This document shows, piece by piece, positions 16,959 through 24,750 of a DNA stretch of 64,000 bases. The stretch is from UBA3064 sp023258775. Lineage in GTDB: Bacteria; Pseudomonadota; Gammaproteobacteria; Burkholderiales; Burkholderiaceae_E. The notes under the pieces were generated by a model, which worked only from the letters and a program-made list of their open reading frames with translations, ran no database searches and was not told where the DNA came from. Positions within the stretch are counted from its first letter, which is position 1. Every line of letters starts with the position of its first letter. A program made the translations under genes and the position numbers. The DNA lies in contig JBIKXS010000006.1 in assembly GCA_044355655.1 (NCBI GenBank), positions 39,131 through 103,130 of the forward strand. The letters are read 5' to 3'.

Positions 16959-17597
16959 TCAGCCCCGACGGCCAGGCACGACAGGCTTCATCGCCGGATG
17001 ATCAGGTGATCCTGATTCAGTCAAAGGCAGGCCGTTGCTTAACGTGCCTGCAGAGGATTTAGTGGTACCCGCGATATCGAAAAATGTGTAGGACAAGGTG
17101 ATGTTGCTCACGTCGCTGGGAAGTTGGGGATCAACGACAAACACCACTGGAAATTTACGGGTCTCGCCTGCATCAAGCGCTTGTTGTTTGAAACAAAAAC
17201 ACTCTAGCTTTTTGAAATAATTGGCTGCGTGTCCTGGTGCATAGCTCGGGATCGCCTGGCCGGTGACTGAGGTCTCACTGCGGTTTCGCAATTCATAATA
17301 CACCGTGACCAGTTCGCCCGGGTGGGCACTCACTGCGTTTACTTCAGGCCTAAACTGCCAGGGCCCGTGGGCGTTGGCATCAAATTCAATGGTGATGCTT
17401 CGTGTGGAATCAACTTGCGTATTTTTGGCAAAAGCTTCTGCGCGCTCGTCGCGTTGGGTGAGTACATTGACACCTGTTACCTCACAAATCTTTTGGTAAA
17501 TCGGCACCATCGCAAAACCAAAACCAAACATCAATACCGATGCAACCAGCAATTTGCCGAGCATCGTTTTGTTTAGTTGTCTGAAATCGCTTTGCAT
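16959..17597 (-). CDS. ctaG: Cytochrome c oxidase assembly protein CtaG (Cox11 type)
   Basis: CtaG/Cox11 inserts copper into the CuB site of subunit I. The 212-residue protein has one N-terminal membrane helix (about residues 13-32, LGKLLVASVLMFGFGFAMVPIY), the family start MVPIYQKICEVTGVN, and a periplasmic beta-rich domain with the copper-binding KKLECFCFKQQ (CxC) and FFVDP-like FVVDPQLP. It is co-oriented with the oxidase subunits. Confidence 0.95.
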   Translation of the reverse strand: MQSDFRQLNKTMLGKLLVASVLMFGFGFAMVPIYQKICEVTGVNVLTQRDERAEAFAKNTQVDSTRSITIEFDANAHGPWQFRPEVNAVSAHPGELVTVYYELRNRSETSVTGQAIPSYAPGHAANYFKKLECFCFKQQALDAGETRKFPVVFVVDPQLPSDVSNITLSYTFFDIAGTTKSSAGTLSNGLPLTESGSPDHPAMKPVVPGRRG

Positions 17598-17630
17598 GTG
17601 CTTTTCATTCGCTTAAAACTGCCACTGGCG

Positions 17631-17726
17631 CTATGCCCCGAGAAAAATCCGTTTGCCAATCACACCCAAAAAAAACACCGCGGCTATCGATAAAAGGATA
17701 AGCGCGGTTTTGAGGTTATTACTCAT
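17631..17726 (-). CDS. Cytochrome oxidase small assembly protein, 31 residues
   Basis: A tiny frame between ctaD and ctaG encodes 31 residues: a polar start MSNNLKTALI, one membrane helix (about residues 8-24, LILLSIAAVFFLGVIG) and a basic end KRIFLGA. This position, size and pattern match the small oxidase assembly protein that betaproteobacterial genomes carry between ctaD and ctaG. No other ATG is in frame upstream before a stop. The ribosome binding site is weak. The function is inferred from the neighbours. Confidence 0.75.
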   Translation of the reverse strand: MSNNLKTALILLSIAAVFFLGVIGKRIFLGA

Positions 17727-17805
17727 GGCTCGCAAATCATTAAGCGCAACTTCACCTGGATCTGTAGGCAGGGAGGAGACGTGCCCAACCCTGCCTCCCA
17801 GTGAT

Positions 17806-19395
17806 CTACTTCACAGTTGGGGGTTGCTCAAAGGTGTGGAAAGGAGCGGGTGAAGGTACTGTCCATTCCAAACCTTCAGCTGCTTCCCAGACCTTGTCGG
17901 GGGCTTTTTCACCACCACGGATGCACTTAAGCACGACGTATAGGAATATCAGCTGACTGAAGCCGAAACCAAAGGCTCCCACGGTTGCAAGCACATTGAA
18001 ATCAGTGAACTGAGTGGGGTAATCAATGTAACGACGCGGCATCCCAGCAAGACCGAGGAAGTGCATCGGGAAGAACGTAATGTTAAACGTGATCAGTGAT
18101 GCCCAAAAGTGGAATTTGGCAATCGATTCGTCGTAGTAATGACCAGTCCACTTCGGAAGCCAGTAATAAGTGCCTGCGAATAAGGCAAATAAAGAACCCG
18201 CCACCAACACATAGTGGAAGTGCGCCACGACGTAATAAGTGTCATGTAACTGGATGTCGAGGGGGGCAACCGACAAAATAATGCCGGTAAGGCCACCCAT
18301 GGTGAACACGAAAATAAAGCCGATCGCAAAAAGCATCGGCGTTTCAAAGGTCATCGCGCCTTTCCACATCGTGGCCACCCAATTGAAAATCTTCACCCCG
18401 GTGGGCACAGCGATCAACATGGTTGCGTACATGAAGAACAACTGTCCAGTAACCGGCATCCCGGTCGTGAACATATGGTGGGCCCACACGATGAAGGAAA
18501 GAATGGCAATCGAGGCAGTGGCGTACACCATCGAGGAATAACCGAACAAGCGCTTGCGCGAAAACACCGGAATGATCTCTGAAACGATGCCGAAAGCAGG
18601 CAGAATCATGATGTAAACCTCGGGATGCCCGAAGAACCAGAAGATGTGCTGATACATAACCGGATCACCACCGCCTGCCGCGTTAAAAAACGAAGTGCCG
18701 AAATGACGGTCAGTAAGCAGCATCGTGATCGCGCCAGCCAAGACCGGCATCACAGCGATCAGCAAGTAGGCGGTAATTAACCACGTCCACACAAACATCG
18801 GCATTTTCATCAGCGTCATGCCAGGCGCACGCATGTTGAGAATCGTGGTGATGATATTGATCGAACCCATGATTGAGCTCGCACCCATAATGTGGACAGC
18901 GAAAATTGCCATATCCATGCCAGGACCCATTTGGACCGACAAGGGTGCATACAAGGTCCAGCCAGCAGCTGTTGCGCCACCGGGCACGAAAAAGGAGCCA
19001 ACAAGCAACAAAGCAGCAGGTGGCAGTAGCCAGAAGCTGAAATTGTTCATCCTGGCAAAGGCCATGTCGGAGGCTCCGATCATCAGCGGAATCTGCCAGT
19101 TTGCGAAACCAACAAAGGCGGGCATGATGGCACCAAACACCATGATCAGGCCATGCATGGTCGTCAGTTGGTTAAAGAACTCGGGCTGAACAATTTGAAT
19201 ACCGGGTTGGAAAAGCTCTGCGCGCAATGTCAGTGCGAGGACCCCTCCTGAAAGCAACATGATGAAACTAAACCACAAGTAAAGCGTTCCAATGTCTTTG
19301 TGGTTTGTGGCAAAAAGCCAGCGACGAAGACCATGGGGATGGTCATGGGCGTGATCGTGGGCATCGTGGCCGTGGTGGTCAAGGACTGCGCTCAT
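17806..19395 (-). CDS. ctaD: Cytochrome c oxidase subunit I
   Basis: Catalytic subunit with low-spin heme a and the heme a3-CuB centre. The 529 residues have twelve membrane helices and the diagnostic motifs: TMHGLIMVFG (heme a ligand), FWFFGHPEVYIMILPAFGI with the cross-linked His-Tyr pair and the glutamate of A1-type oxidases, WAHHMFTTG (CuB ligands), and DTYYVVAHFHYVL (heme a3/a ligands). The His-rich N-terminus (DHHGHDAHDHAHDHPHG) may bind metal. An AGGAACG ribosome binding site precedes the ATG. It lies between ctaC and the small assembly protein. Confidence 0.97.
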   Translation of the reverse strand: MSAVLDHHGHDAHDHAHDHPHGLRRWLFATNHKDIGTLYLWFSFIMLLSGGVLALTLRAELFQPGIQIVQPEFFNQLTTMHGLIMVFGAIMPAFVGFANWQIPLMIGASDMAFARMNNFSFWLLPPAALLLVGSFFVPGGATAAGWTLYAPLSVQMGPGMDMAIFAVHIMGASSIMGSINIITTILNMRAPGMTLMKMPMFVWTWLITAYLLIAVMPVLAGAITMLLTDRHFGTSFFNAAGGGDPVMYQHIFWFFGHPEVYIMILPAFGIVSEIIPVFSRKRLFGYSSMVYATASIAILSFIVWAHHMFTTGMPVTGQLFFMYATMLIAVPTGVKIFNWVATMWKGAMTFETPMLFAIGFIFVFTMGGLTGIILSVAPLDIQLHDTYYVVAHFHYVLVAGSLFALFAGTYYWLPKWTGHYYDESIAKFHFWASLITFNITFFPMHFLGLAGMPRRYIDYPTQFTDFNVLATVGAFGFGFSQLIFLYVVLKCIRGGEKAPDKVWEAAEGLEWTVPSPAPFHTFEQPPTVK

Positions 19396-19467
19396 ATTCG
19401 TTCCTCAGTGACGCTAATGACTGCGATAAAACAATTTCGTACTAAAACGGTGTGGATATAGGCCCAA

Positions 19468-20652
19468 CTACTTCCTGGCCTCGGCAATTGCTTTTGGCTG
19501 GATAAGCCCCTCGTCGGCCTTGTTGCCCCAGGCGTTACGGGTGTAGGTAATCACTGAGGCAATTTCAACGTCAGACAGTTGCTTCCAAGCTGGCATCCCA
19601 GCTCCCTTGCCGTTGAGCAAAATTTTGATTTGGTCGGCGGAGGGGCCAACAACCGATGCGGCTTTAATTAATGCCGGAAATTGACCTGCGCCAGTGCCGC
19701 CCGCCTGATGGCATGCTGCGCAATTTGCCCCATAAACTTTCTCGCCACGTGTTTGAAGCTCTGCAAGCTGCCATTCCTTATTGGGGTCATCAGCTTTAGC
19801 TGCCATTTCTTTCTTGCGTCCATCTACCCATTTGCTGTATTCCTCAGCAGATTTCACCTCGACCACAATGGGCATGAAGGCGTGATTCTTGCCACAAAGT
19901 TCAACGCAAGCACCCCTATAAACACCTTCTTTTTCGGCCTTGAACCATGTATCACGAACAAAGCCTGGAATCGCATCCTGCTTGACCCCAAAAGCAGGGA
20001 CCATCCAGGAGTGGATCACATCATTTGCCGTGAGTACGATCCGTACTTTTTTGCCAACCGGAACAACCAGGGGATTGTCGACCTCCATCAAATAGGTCAA
20101 TCCCTTGGGGTCTTTTCCAGTGATCTGCGATTCAGGCGTTGAAAGCGTTGACAAAAACCCGATACCTTCGCCTTCGCCCTTCACATAGTCGTAGCCCCAT
20201 TTCCATTGGTAGCCTGTTACCTTGACGGTGAGATCGGCGCCTGTTGTATCTTTTTGCTCAACAACCATTCTGGTTGCAGGAATGCCGATGCCAATCACAA
20301 TCAGCAAAGGCACCACGGTCCAGGCAATTTCGACTGCCGTGCTTTCATGAAAGTCTGCGGGCTTGTGCCCTTTGGATTTGCGATGCGCCCAAATCGCGTA
20401 GAACATGACCGCGAAGACAGCAACAAAAATAACCAGGCAGACTGCCATTAAGAACCAGTTCATCCAGTGCTGGTCGGCCGCAATCCTTGTGACCCCTTGC
20501 GGGAGGTCAAGCTGATTGACTTTGGGGCCACCCGGCATGTCAGCCGCCCACAAAACAGGGGCAATCAATAAGCTGGCAAGCGAGACACCAGTTGACCGCA
20601 ACATTGCTTTGACCGAAGCGCTTCGATCTAATCCCTGACACATCTTCCTCAT
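19468..20652 (-). CDS. ctaC: Cytochrome c oxidase subunit II with fused cytochrome c domain
   Basis: The subunit takes electrons from cytochrome c through CuA. It shows a signal peptide ending near LIAPVLWAAD, two membrane helices (WFLMAVCLVIFVAVFAVMFYAI and TVVPLLIVIGIGIP), the CuA site in CVELCGKNHAFM with the upstream histidine in VIHSWMVPAFGVK, and a C-terminal c-type heme site CAACH. The fused heme domain marks a caa3-type enzyme. An upstream TTG extends the frame to 20679; I chose the ATG at 20652 (394 residues); ATG 20604 is also possible and gives a shorter signal peptide. It opens the oxidase operon. Confidence 0.93.
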   Translation of the reverse strand: MRKMCQGLDRSASVKAMLRSTGVSLASLLIAPVLWAADMPGGPKVNQLDLPQGVTRIAADQHWMNWFLMAVCLVIFVAVFAVMFYAIWAHRKSKGHKPADFHESTAVEIAWTVVPLLIVIGIGIPATRMVVEQKDTTGADLTVKVTGYQWKWGYDYVKGEGEGIGFLSTLSTPESQITGKDPKGLTYLMEVDNPLVVPVGKKVRIVLTANDVIHSWMVPAFGVKQDAIPGFVRDTWFKAEKEGVYRGACVELCGKNHAFMPIVVEVKSAEEYSKWVDGRKKEMAAKADDPNKEWQLAELQTRGEKVYGANCAACHQAGGTGAGQFPALIKAASVVGPSADQIKILLNGKGAGMPAWKQLSDVEIASVITYTRNAWGNKADEGLIQPKAIAEARK

Positions 20653-20769
20653 GCCATCACCGTGTTTATTGTTTGACAACTATTCTCATCGCCCGTAGCC
20701 GTCATCTCAGTCAATCCGGAATGCGGCACAGGTCGCTCCCATTCGTTATTTGTAGAAAACCGAAACTTA

Positions 20770-21267
20770 CTAAGAAAAAACCTGACGAGACCAGCCAAGA
20801 TCTCCCATGCAAACTTTTCGCAGCTCTTTGGCTAAGAGCCTTCGTTGATGCTCAGGCACAAAACGCCCGACCTCGCAAAATTTGCCTTGAGAAACCAGCC
20901 TAACCAACTCTCGCCGCCTACCTTGATATTCAACCCGAAGCCAAACCAAGGGCACCTCAGTTCGCTCCAAATGATTCGCAGTACTCCGTTCAATCGTTAG
21001 ACCGGAAGATTGAACCACGATCCGCTCAAAGTCCGCTGCATGTCGTGCATATACGACAAAAGCAACCCCAAGCGCAGTCACCTCAAGAAAGGCAAAGGGC
21101 AGCACCATCCAAGCCCCAGCGAGCGCAAAAAAACTCGCAACCGCAATCGACACCGTCGAAACTGCCAAAAACCAAATGGCAAGCTGGCATGGCGTTAGGG
21201 CACAGTTTCGCCTCATAAGCCACTGCCGCGAGTCATCCTCCTCCGTGCAGTTCCAAGCGTAGTCCAA
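20770..21267 (-). CDS. DUF2244 family membrane protein
   Basis: The 165-residue protein has two membrane helices (about residues 28-50 and 52-72) and a C-terminal soluble part with VPLVWLRVEYQGRRRELVRLVSQG and EVGRFVPEHQRRLLAKEL. This fits DUF2244, a family of unknown function placed directly upstream of ctaC in many Alpha- and Betaproteobacteria. A possible -10 box TACAAT lies on the minus strand at 21322-21327. The link with the oxidase comes from position only. Confidence 0.85.
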   Translation of the reverse strand: MDYAWNCTEEDDSRQWLMRRNCALTPCQLAIWFLAVSTVSIAVASFFALAGAWMVLPFAFLEVTALGVAFVVYARHAADFERIVVQSSGLTIERSTANHLERTEVPLVWLRVEYQGRRRELVRLVSQGKFCEVGRFVPEHQRRLLAKELRKVCMGDLGWSRQVFS

Positions 21268-21360
21268 CTATACACCTTTCACGACCGTGTATCCCCCAAC
21301 AGACGTTGTGTCCTCGTCCATATTGTAAAAGCTTCAAGCGAATTTTCGCCAATGACTGCG

Positions 21361-22320
21361 CTATTTGGCCTTCATCTTTAGTTGGATTGGTTGCCAGTCG
21401 GATGCTGCAGTGCGATCAGCGGCCCGCCAGGCGTGCCCCAAGATAAGTTCAATATCCAAATGCAATAAACCATCTGGATGCCTCAACGCTTCTAGCGCAA
21501 CTTGAGCCTCGGAAAACCAATGACGCGAGCGTAAGTGCTTGGCCCGACCGGGATGAATATGCCCCCCGAGCGCCCGTAAATCGCGTAGGAGGTCCAACGG
21601 ACGACGCCACGTCAGGGTAATGCGATCCATGTCAACCACGGGCTCTGCCCAACCCGCGTGAACGAGCGCATCGCCAAGATCATGCATATCTGGAAAAGGC
21701 ATCAAATCGGGCGCCACGCTGCGAAGCGCTGAGAAACTGTCAACCCCAAGTGATGAGAAACTAAATAATGCGTCCTGCTTGGCGCATCGGTGGTACTCCC
21801 TGAGCAAATCGGGCCAATGCTTTGACCAGTGCAACAAGCCGTTTGACCACAAGAGATCAAAGCACCCCGCTCGAAATGGAAGCTGATGAGCGTCTGCGGC
21901 CACTTGAAGCATCAATCGCTCTGAACCTCGCGACTGATCCCGTCCGGAGGGCTTTGCATGCTGAACAGAGCTCGCCTCATCGGCAATAAATCGGCGCCAA
22001 AGCCTGTTTGCCCAATTCGGTTTTTGGTCACCAGTCGAGCTTGGGGGCGTCCGCATGAGGTTTGTAGTTTCCGGGCTGACAGACTTTGCTGCCCATGCCC
22101 AGTCGAGCACGGCCATGGCACTCGTCGGATAAGCGGACTGCAGCCGCCTTGCATCGCGTAGATTCGCGTCGCCCAAGACCAGCACCTGACTCGGCGATTG
22201 CTTGACCCATTGCATCCGATCCAGCATGCGTGTGTGAACCTCATCCCACAAAAAGCCCGCGTCCATCGCCAGAAGATGGCGGCGTTGATGCTGCAAACGC
22301 ATGCTGAACTGTTGCTTCAT
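21361..22320 (-). CDS. SAM-dependent methyltransferase, BioC-like
   Basis: The 319-residue protein has the class I methyltransferase fold in a form close to BioC, which methylates malonyl-ACP at the start of biotin synthesis: QVLVLGDANL replaces the usual E/DxGxGxG loop, followed by QVAADAHQLPFRAGCFDLLW and SNGLLHWSKHWPDLLREYHR. The SAM-binding glycine loop is degenerate (LGDANLRDARRL), so activity is not certain. Family members in Burkholderiales also stand next to comF. No ribosome binding site is clear before the ATG, which lies three bases after a small open frame. Confidence 0.7.
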   Translation of the reverse strand: MKQQFSMRLQHQRRHLLAMDAGFLWDEVHTRMLDRMQWVKQSPSQVLVLGDANLRDARRLQSAYPTSAMAVLDWAWAAKSVSPETTNLMRTPPSSTGDQKPNWANRLWRRFIADEASSVQHAKPSGRDQSRGSERLMLQVAADAHQLPFRAGCFDLLWSNGLLHWSKHWPDLLREYHRCAKQDALFSFSSLGVDSFSALRSVAPDLMPFPDMHDLGDALVHAGWAEPVVDMDRITLTWRRPLDLLRDLRALGGHIHPGRAKHLRSRHWFSEAQVALEALRHPDGLLHLDIELILGHAWRAADRTAASDWQPIQLKMKAK

Positions 22321-22323
22321 GAT

Positions 22324-22509
22324 TTATTGAGGTGAGGGCTTGTGGCTGTGGTAAGGGCTTGTGGCTGTGGTAAGGGCTTGTGGCTGTGGTAAGGGCTCAT
22401 GGCGGTGCTGAGGGCTAATGGCTGTGGTGGCGGCTCGTGGCTGTGATGCTAGCCCAAAGACCCATAGGCCTACTACTGATATCGCCAGACCAAGAAAGGG
22501 AACATGCAT
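22324..22509 (-). CDS. Possible small exported or membrane peptide upstream of the BioC-like gene
   Basis: An ATG at 22509 opens a 61-residue frame with a hydrophobic stretch (MHVPFLGLAISVVGLWVFGL) and a Pro/His/Thr-rich tail, ending three bases before the BioC-like start. The tail is encoded by a 19-bp repeat, which is not a multiple of three, so its frame is not preserved between units. There is no ribosome binding site. It may well be chance; I list it because the spacing to the next gene looks operonic. Confidence 0.2.
   Translation of the reverse strand: MHVPFLGLAISVVGLWVFGLASQPRAATTAISPQHRHEPLPQPQALTTATSPYHSHKPSPQ
22336..22449 (+). repeat. 19-bp tandem repeat, six copies
   Basis: Units start at 22336, 22355, 22374, 22393, 22412 and 22431. 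The first three are identical (GGGCTTGTGGCTGTGGTAA) and the last three diverge step by step. The array lies in the 250-base region between the divergent BioC-like gene and comF; the remainder of that region shows no clear promoter. The unit length is not a multiple of three. Confidence 0.95.
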
Positions 22510-22570
22510 CAACTTGCACTGCTTGATCTGCGTCAGCCACTTCTGGCTGAGCTTCAAGGACCGTAACGAG

Positions 22571-23524
22571 ATGCCCTACCAACAATGCCTCAACCCGAGC
22601 AAGGCTAGCGCTTCAGCCACCATTTCTTTACCCAGACGCCTGCTTACAGACCTCGGAGAGCATGTGGGGGAGGCTTGGTTTCCACAACGGTGTCTTCTTT
22701 GCTTGAGCCGCTGCAGAGGTGACTTTTGCGAGAACTGCCAGCCGCTCCTGGATCAAAATGACCAAACAAGGCCACAACGATGCCTGCGCTGCGGCATCGT
22801 CGAGCCCAATGAAAAAAAGAACACTGACATGCACCGCTGTACCCATCCACGTCCCGCATGGAGCCGCCTTTGGGTGGGTATGGCATATCAGGTTCCATTA
22901 GATGGACTACTCATGCTCGGAAAATTTGCAAACGATCCCAGCGCCTGTCAAGCGCTTGGCCGCTGGCTAGGCATACGAATGCCCGGGAGCGCTTTTTTCG
23001 GTATCAGCGATGGGCCACCCCTCGTCGTGCCAATCCCTTCAACGCCCTCGAAACTACGCTTGCGAGGTTATAACCCGGTTGAGCAAATCGCTCGCGGCTG
23101 GGTACAAATTGCAAAGCGTTACGGTCATCCAGCGCCGAGGCTTGAATGCAAGCTCTTGTTACGGCACGATCACGGACCGAGTCAATCGCGACGCAGCGCC
23201 AAAGACCGGGCGCTTGCGCCACAAGCCTCAGCCTCAGCCTCAGCCTCAGGTTCGGGTTCAGCCTCAGGTTCGGGTTCAGCCTCAGGTTCGGGTTCGGGTT
23301 CGGGTTCGGGCTCGGGTTCGGGTTCGGACTTAGGGCTCGAGCATAGCGCGCAGACAGCGGGCTTTTATCTGAACCCCTCAGTGCTCGCAGCCCATGGCCA
23401 ATTGAGCCATGTTCTGCTGCTCGATGATGTCATGACCACAGGATCGACGCTTGCCGCGGCATGCCTCAGCTTAAGGGCTGCGGCCATACAATCGATCAGC
23501 GTTGCAGTGCTGATGCGCCGATGA
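22571..23524 (+). CDS. comF: ComF family phosphoribosyltransferase-like protein with Ser-rich repeat insert
   Basis: ComF proteins take part in uptake of transforming DNA, with a zinc-finger start and a type I phosphoribosyltransferase fold. Here the zinc site is CLLCLSRCRGDFCENC plus QRCLRCG, followed by VGMAYQVPLDGLL, the loop SQSRRSAKDRAL and the PRPP-binding motif LLLDDVMTTGSTLAAA. Residues 219-252 are a pure run of Ala-Ser and Gly-Ser dipeptides encoded by a hexamer array placed between the flexible loop and the PRPP motif. I chose ATG 22571 (317 residues); upstream codons in frame overlap the 19-bp repeat. It is followed by trmL. Confidence 0.88.
   Translation: MPYQQCLNPSKASASATISLPRRLLTDLGEHVGEAWFPQRCLLCLSRCRGDFCENCQPLLDQNDQTRPQRCLRCGIVEPNEKKNTDMHRCTHPRPAWSRLWVGMAYQVPLDGLLMLGKFANDPSACQALGRWLGIRMPGSAFFGISDGPPLVVPIPSTPSKLRLRGYNPVEQIARGWVQIAKRYGHPAPRLECKLLLRHDHGPSQSRRSAKDRALAPQASASASASGSGSASGSGSASGSGSGSGSGSGSGSDLGLEHSAQTAGFYLNPSVLAAHGQLSHVLLLDDVMTTGSTLAAACLSLRAAAIQSISVAVLMRR
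23225..23326 (+). repeat. Hexamer tandem array in frame within comF
   Basis: Seventeen consecutive hexamers, variants GCCTCA, GGTTCG, GGTTCA and GGCTCG, encode 17 Ala-Ser or Gly-Ser dipeptides. The period of six keeps the frame whatever the copy number. The pattern of a GCCTCA followed by two GG(T)TC(G/A) units recurs, showing expansion at two scales. Confidence 0.97.
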
Positions 23525-23567
23525 ATTGAAGTGACGCTGATAAGCCATTAACCTTTTGAACCAAACC

Positions 23568-24068
23568 ATGACAACAGCGCCTGCGGCGGCCTCATTGGCT
23601 GCAGCCGATGTGCAGGTGGTACTCGTCTATCCCGAGATCCCGCCTAACACTGGCAACATCATGAGGCTTTGCGCCAATACCGGTGCAGGCCTTCATCTCA
23701 TCGAACCCCTAGGCTTTCCGCTCGATGACGCCAAGATGCGACGTGCAGGGCTTGATTACCGCGAGTTCGCCCAGGTTCACGTGCATTCAAGTTGGGGAGA
23801 TTTTTTGGCCAAGGAATCGCCAAAAGATCTCATCGCTTTCACAACAAAAGCTCACCGCCATCTTTTCGGCCAGCCAATCGAACGCGGTTGTTTTTTGGTG
23901 TTTGGGTCAGAAACCCGAGGGCTACCTAAGGAAATCCTCCAAGAAATTGGACATAGCCGCTGCCTGCGTCTTCCCATGATGGCTAACAGTCGCAGCTTGA
24001 ATCTTTCCAACGCTGTAGCGGTTAGTGTTTATGAGGCATGGCGCCAACACCAGTTCAACCATAGCTGA
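23568..24068 (+). CDS. trmL: tRNA (cytidine/uridine-34-2'-O)-methyltransferase
   Basis: TrmL methylates the wobble ribose of tRNA-Leu isoacceptors. The SPOUT-fold signs are all present: VVLVYPEIPPNTGNIMRLC, LHLIEPLGFPLDD, LVFGSETRGLP and the knot motif LPMMANSRSLNLSNAVAVS. The ATG at 23568 gives 166 residues with a variable ten-residue leader; a TTG four codons upstream also opens the frame. It lies 43 bases after comF. Confidence 0.93.
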   Translation: MTTAPAAASLAAADVQVVLVYPEIPPNTGNIMRLCANTGAGLHLIEPLGFPLDDAKMRRAGLDYREFAQVHVHSSWGDFLAKESPKDLIAFTTKAHRHLFGQPIERGCFLVFGSETRGLPKEILQEIGHSRCLRLPMMANSRSLNLSNAVAVSVYEAWRQHQFNHS

Positions 24069-24077
24069 GTGAGAAAG

Positions 24078-24650
24078 CTAAGCTGTTTTGCGCGAACCCA
24101 GTAAGGCAAGGCAACAGGACTGAAGCGCCTGCAAGCTGTCAACCACATGCCAGGCGTCGAGCTCTTTTTGTGAAACGAAACCAGCGCTCACTTGTTGTTT
24201 CACCAGCGCCAAAAGCGGATCCCAAAAGCCGTTGCGATTCATGATCACGATAGGCTTGCGGTGATAACCAAGTTGCAAAAGCGTGGCAACCTCAAAAAAC
24301 TCATCAAGCGTGCCGAGCCCACCTGGCAGCACGACAAAGGCGTCTCCCAAATCGATCAGCGCCTGCTTTCGCACGGCCATATCACTGACCACCTCAAGCC
24401 GGCTGAGCCCTTCAAGGCCAACCTCGCGTTTCATCAGTGACTCTGGGATGATGCCGGTAACCTCGGCGCCTGATTGCAGGGCAGCGCGGGCAATCTCGCC
24501 CATCAGGCCGACGTTACCTCCTCCATAAACGAGATGCCAGCTTTGCTCGCCAAGCCAATGTCCAAACGCGGCAGCATCATCGATATGCACCTGATCTTGA
24601 CCATGGCGGGAGCCGCAAAAAACAGTCAGGGATGGTTTGTTTGAAGTCAT
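24078..24650 (-). CDS. LOG family protein (nucleoside 5'-monophosphate phosphoribohydrolase)
   Basis: LOG proteins cleave AMP or cytokinin nucleotides into base and ribose phosphate. The 190-residue product has LTVFCGSRHG at the start, LVYGGGNVGLMGEIA, the catalytic PGGLGTLDEFFE motif (GGxGTxxE) and the arginine in VRKQALI. I chose ATG 24650, which has AGG seven bases before it, over an open frame reaching back to 24818 that runs through an 18-bp repeat and into gpsA. The physiological substrate is not shown by sequence. Confidence 0.88.
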   Translation of the reverse strand: MTSNKPSLTVFCGSRHGQDQVHIDDAAAFGHWLGEQSWHLVYGGGNVGLMGEIARAALQSGAEVTGIIPESLMKREVGLEGLSRLEVVSDMAVRKQALIDLGDAFVVLPGGLGTLDEFFEVATLLQLGYHRKPIVIMNRNGFWDPLLALVKQQVSAGFVSQKELDAWHVVDSLQALQSCCLALLGSRKTA

Positions 24651-24661
24651 CGGTTGGCCTG

Positions 24662-24750
24662 GCGTCATTGATTGGTTAGCGTCATTAATTGGTTTGGCAT
24701 CACTGAACGGTTTGCTGTCACTGCTTGGTTTGGCGTCACTGATCGGTTTG
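24662..24750 (-). repeat. 18-bp degenerate tandem repeat at the gpsA 3' end
   Basis: Five units start at 24662 (17 bp), 24679, 24697, 24715 and 24733, with form GCGTCACTGATCGGTTTG. The unit at 24733 contains the gpsA stop codon and its last five codons; each other unit keeps the TCA that would be the stop on the minus strand. The array therefore looks like repeated copies of the end of gpsA laid downstream, before the LOG gene start. Confidence 0.9.
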
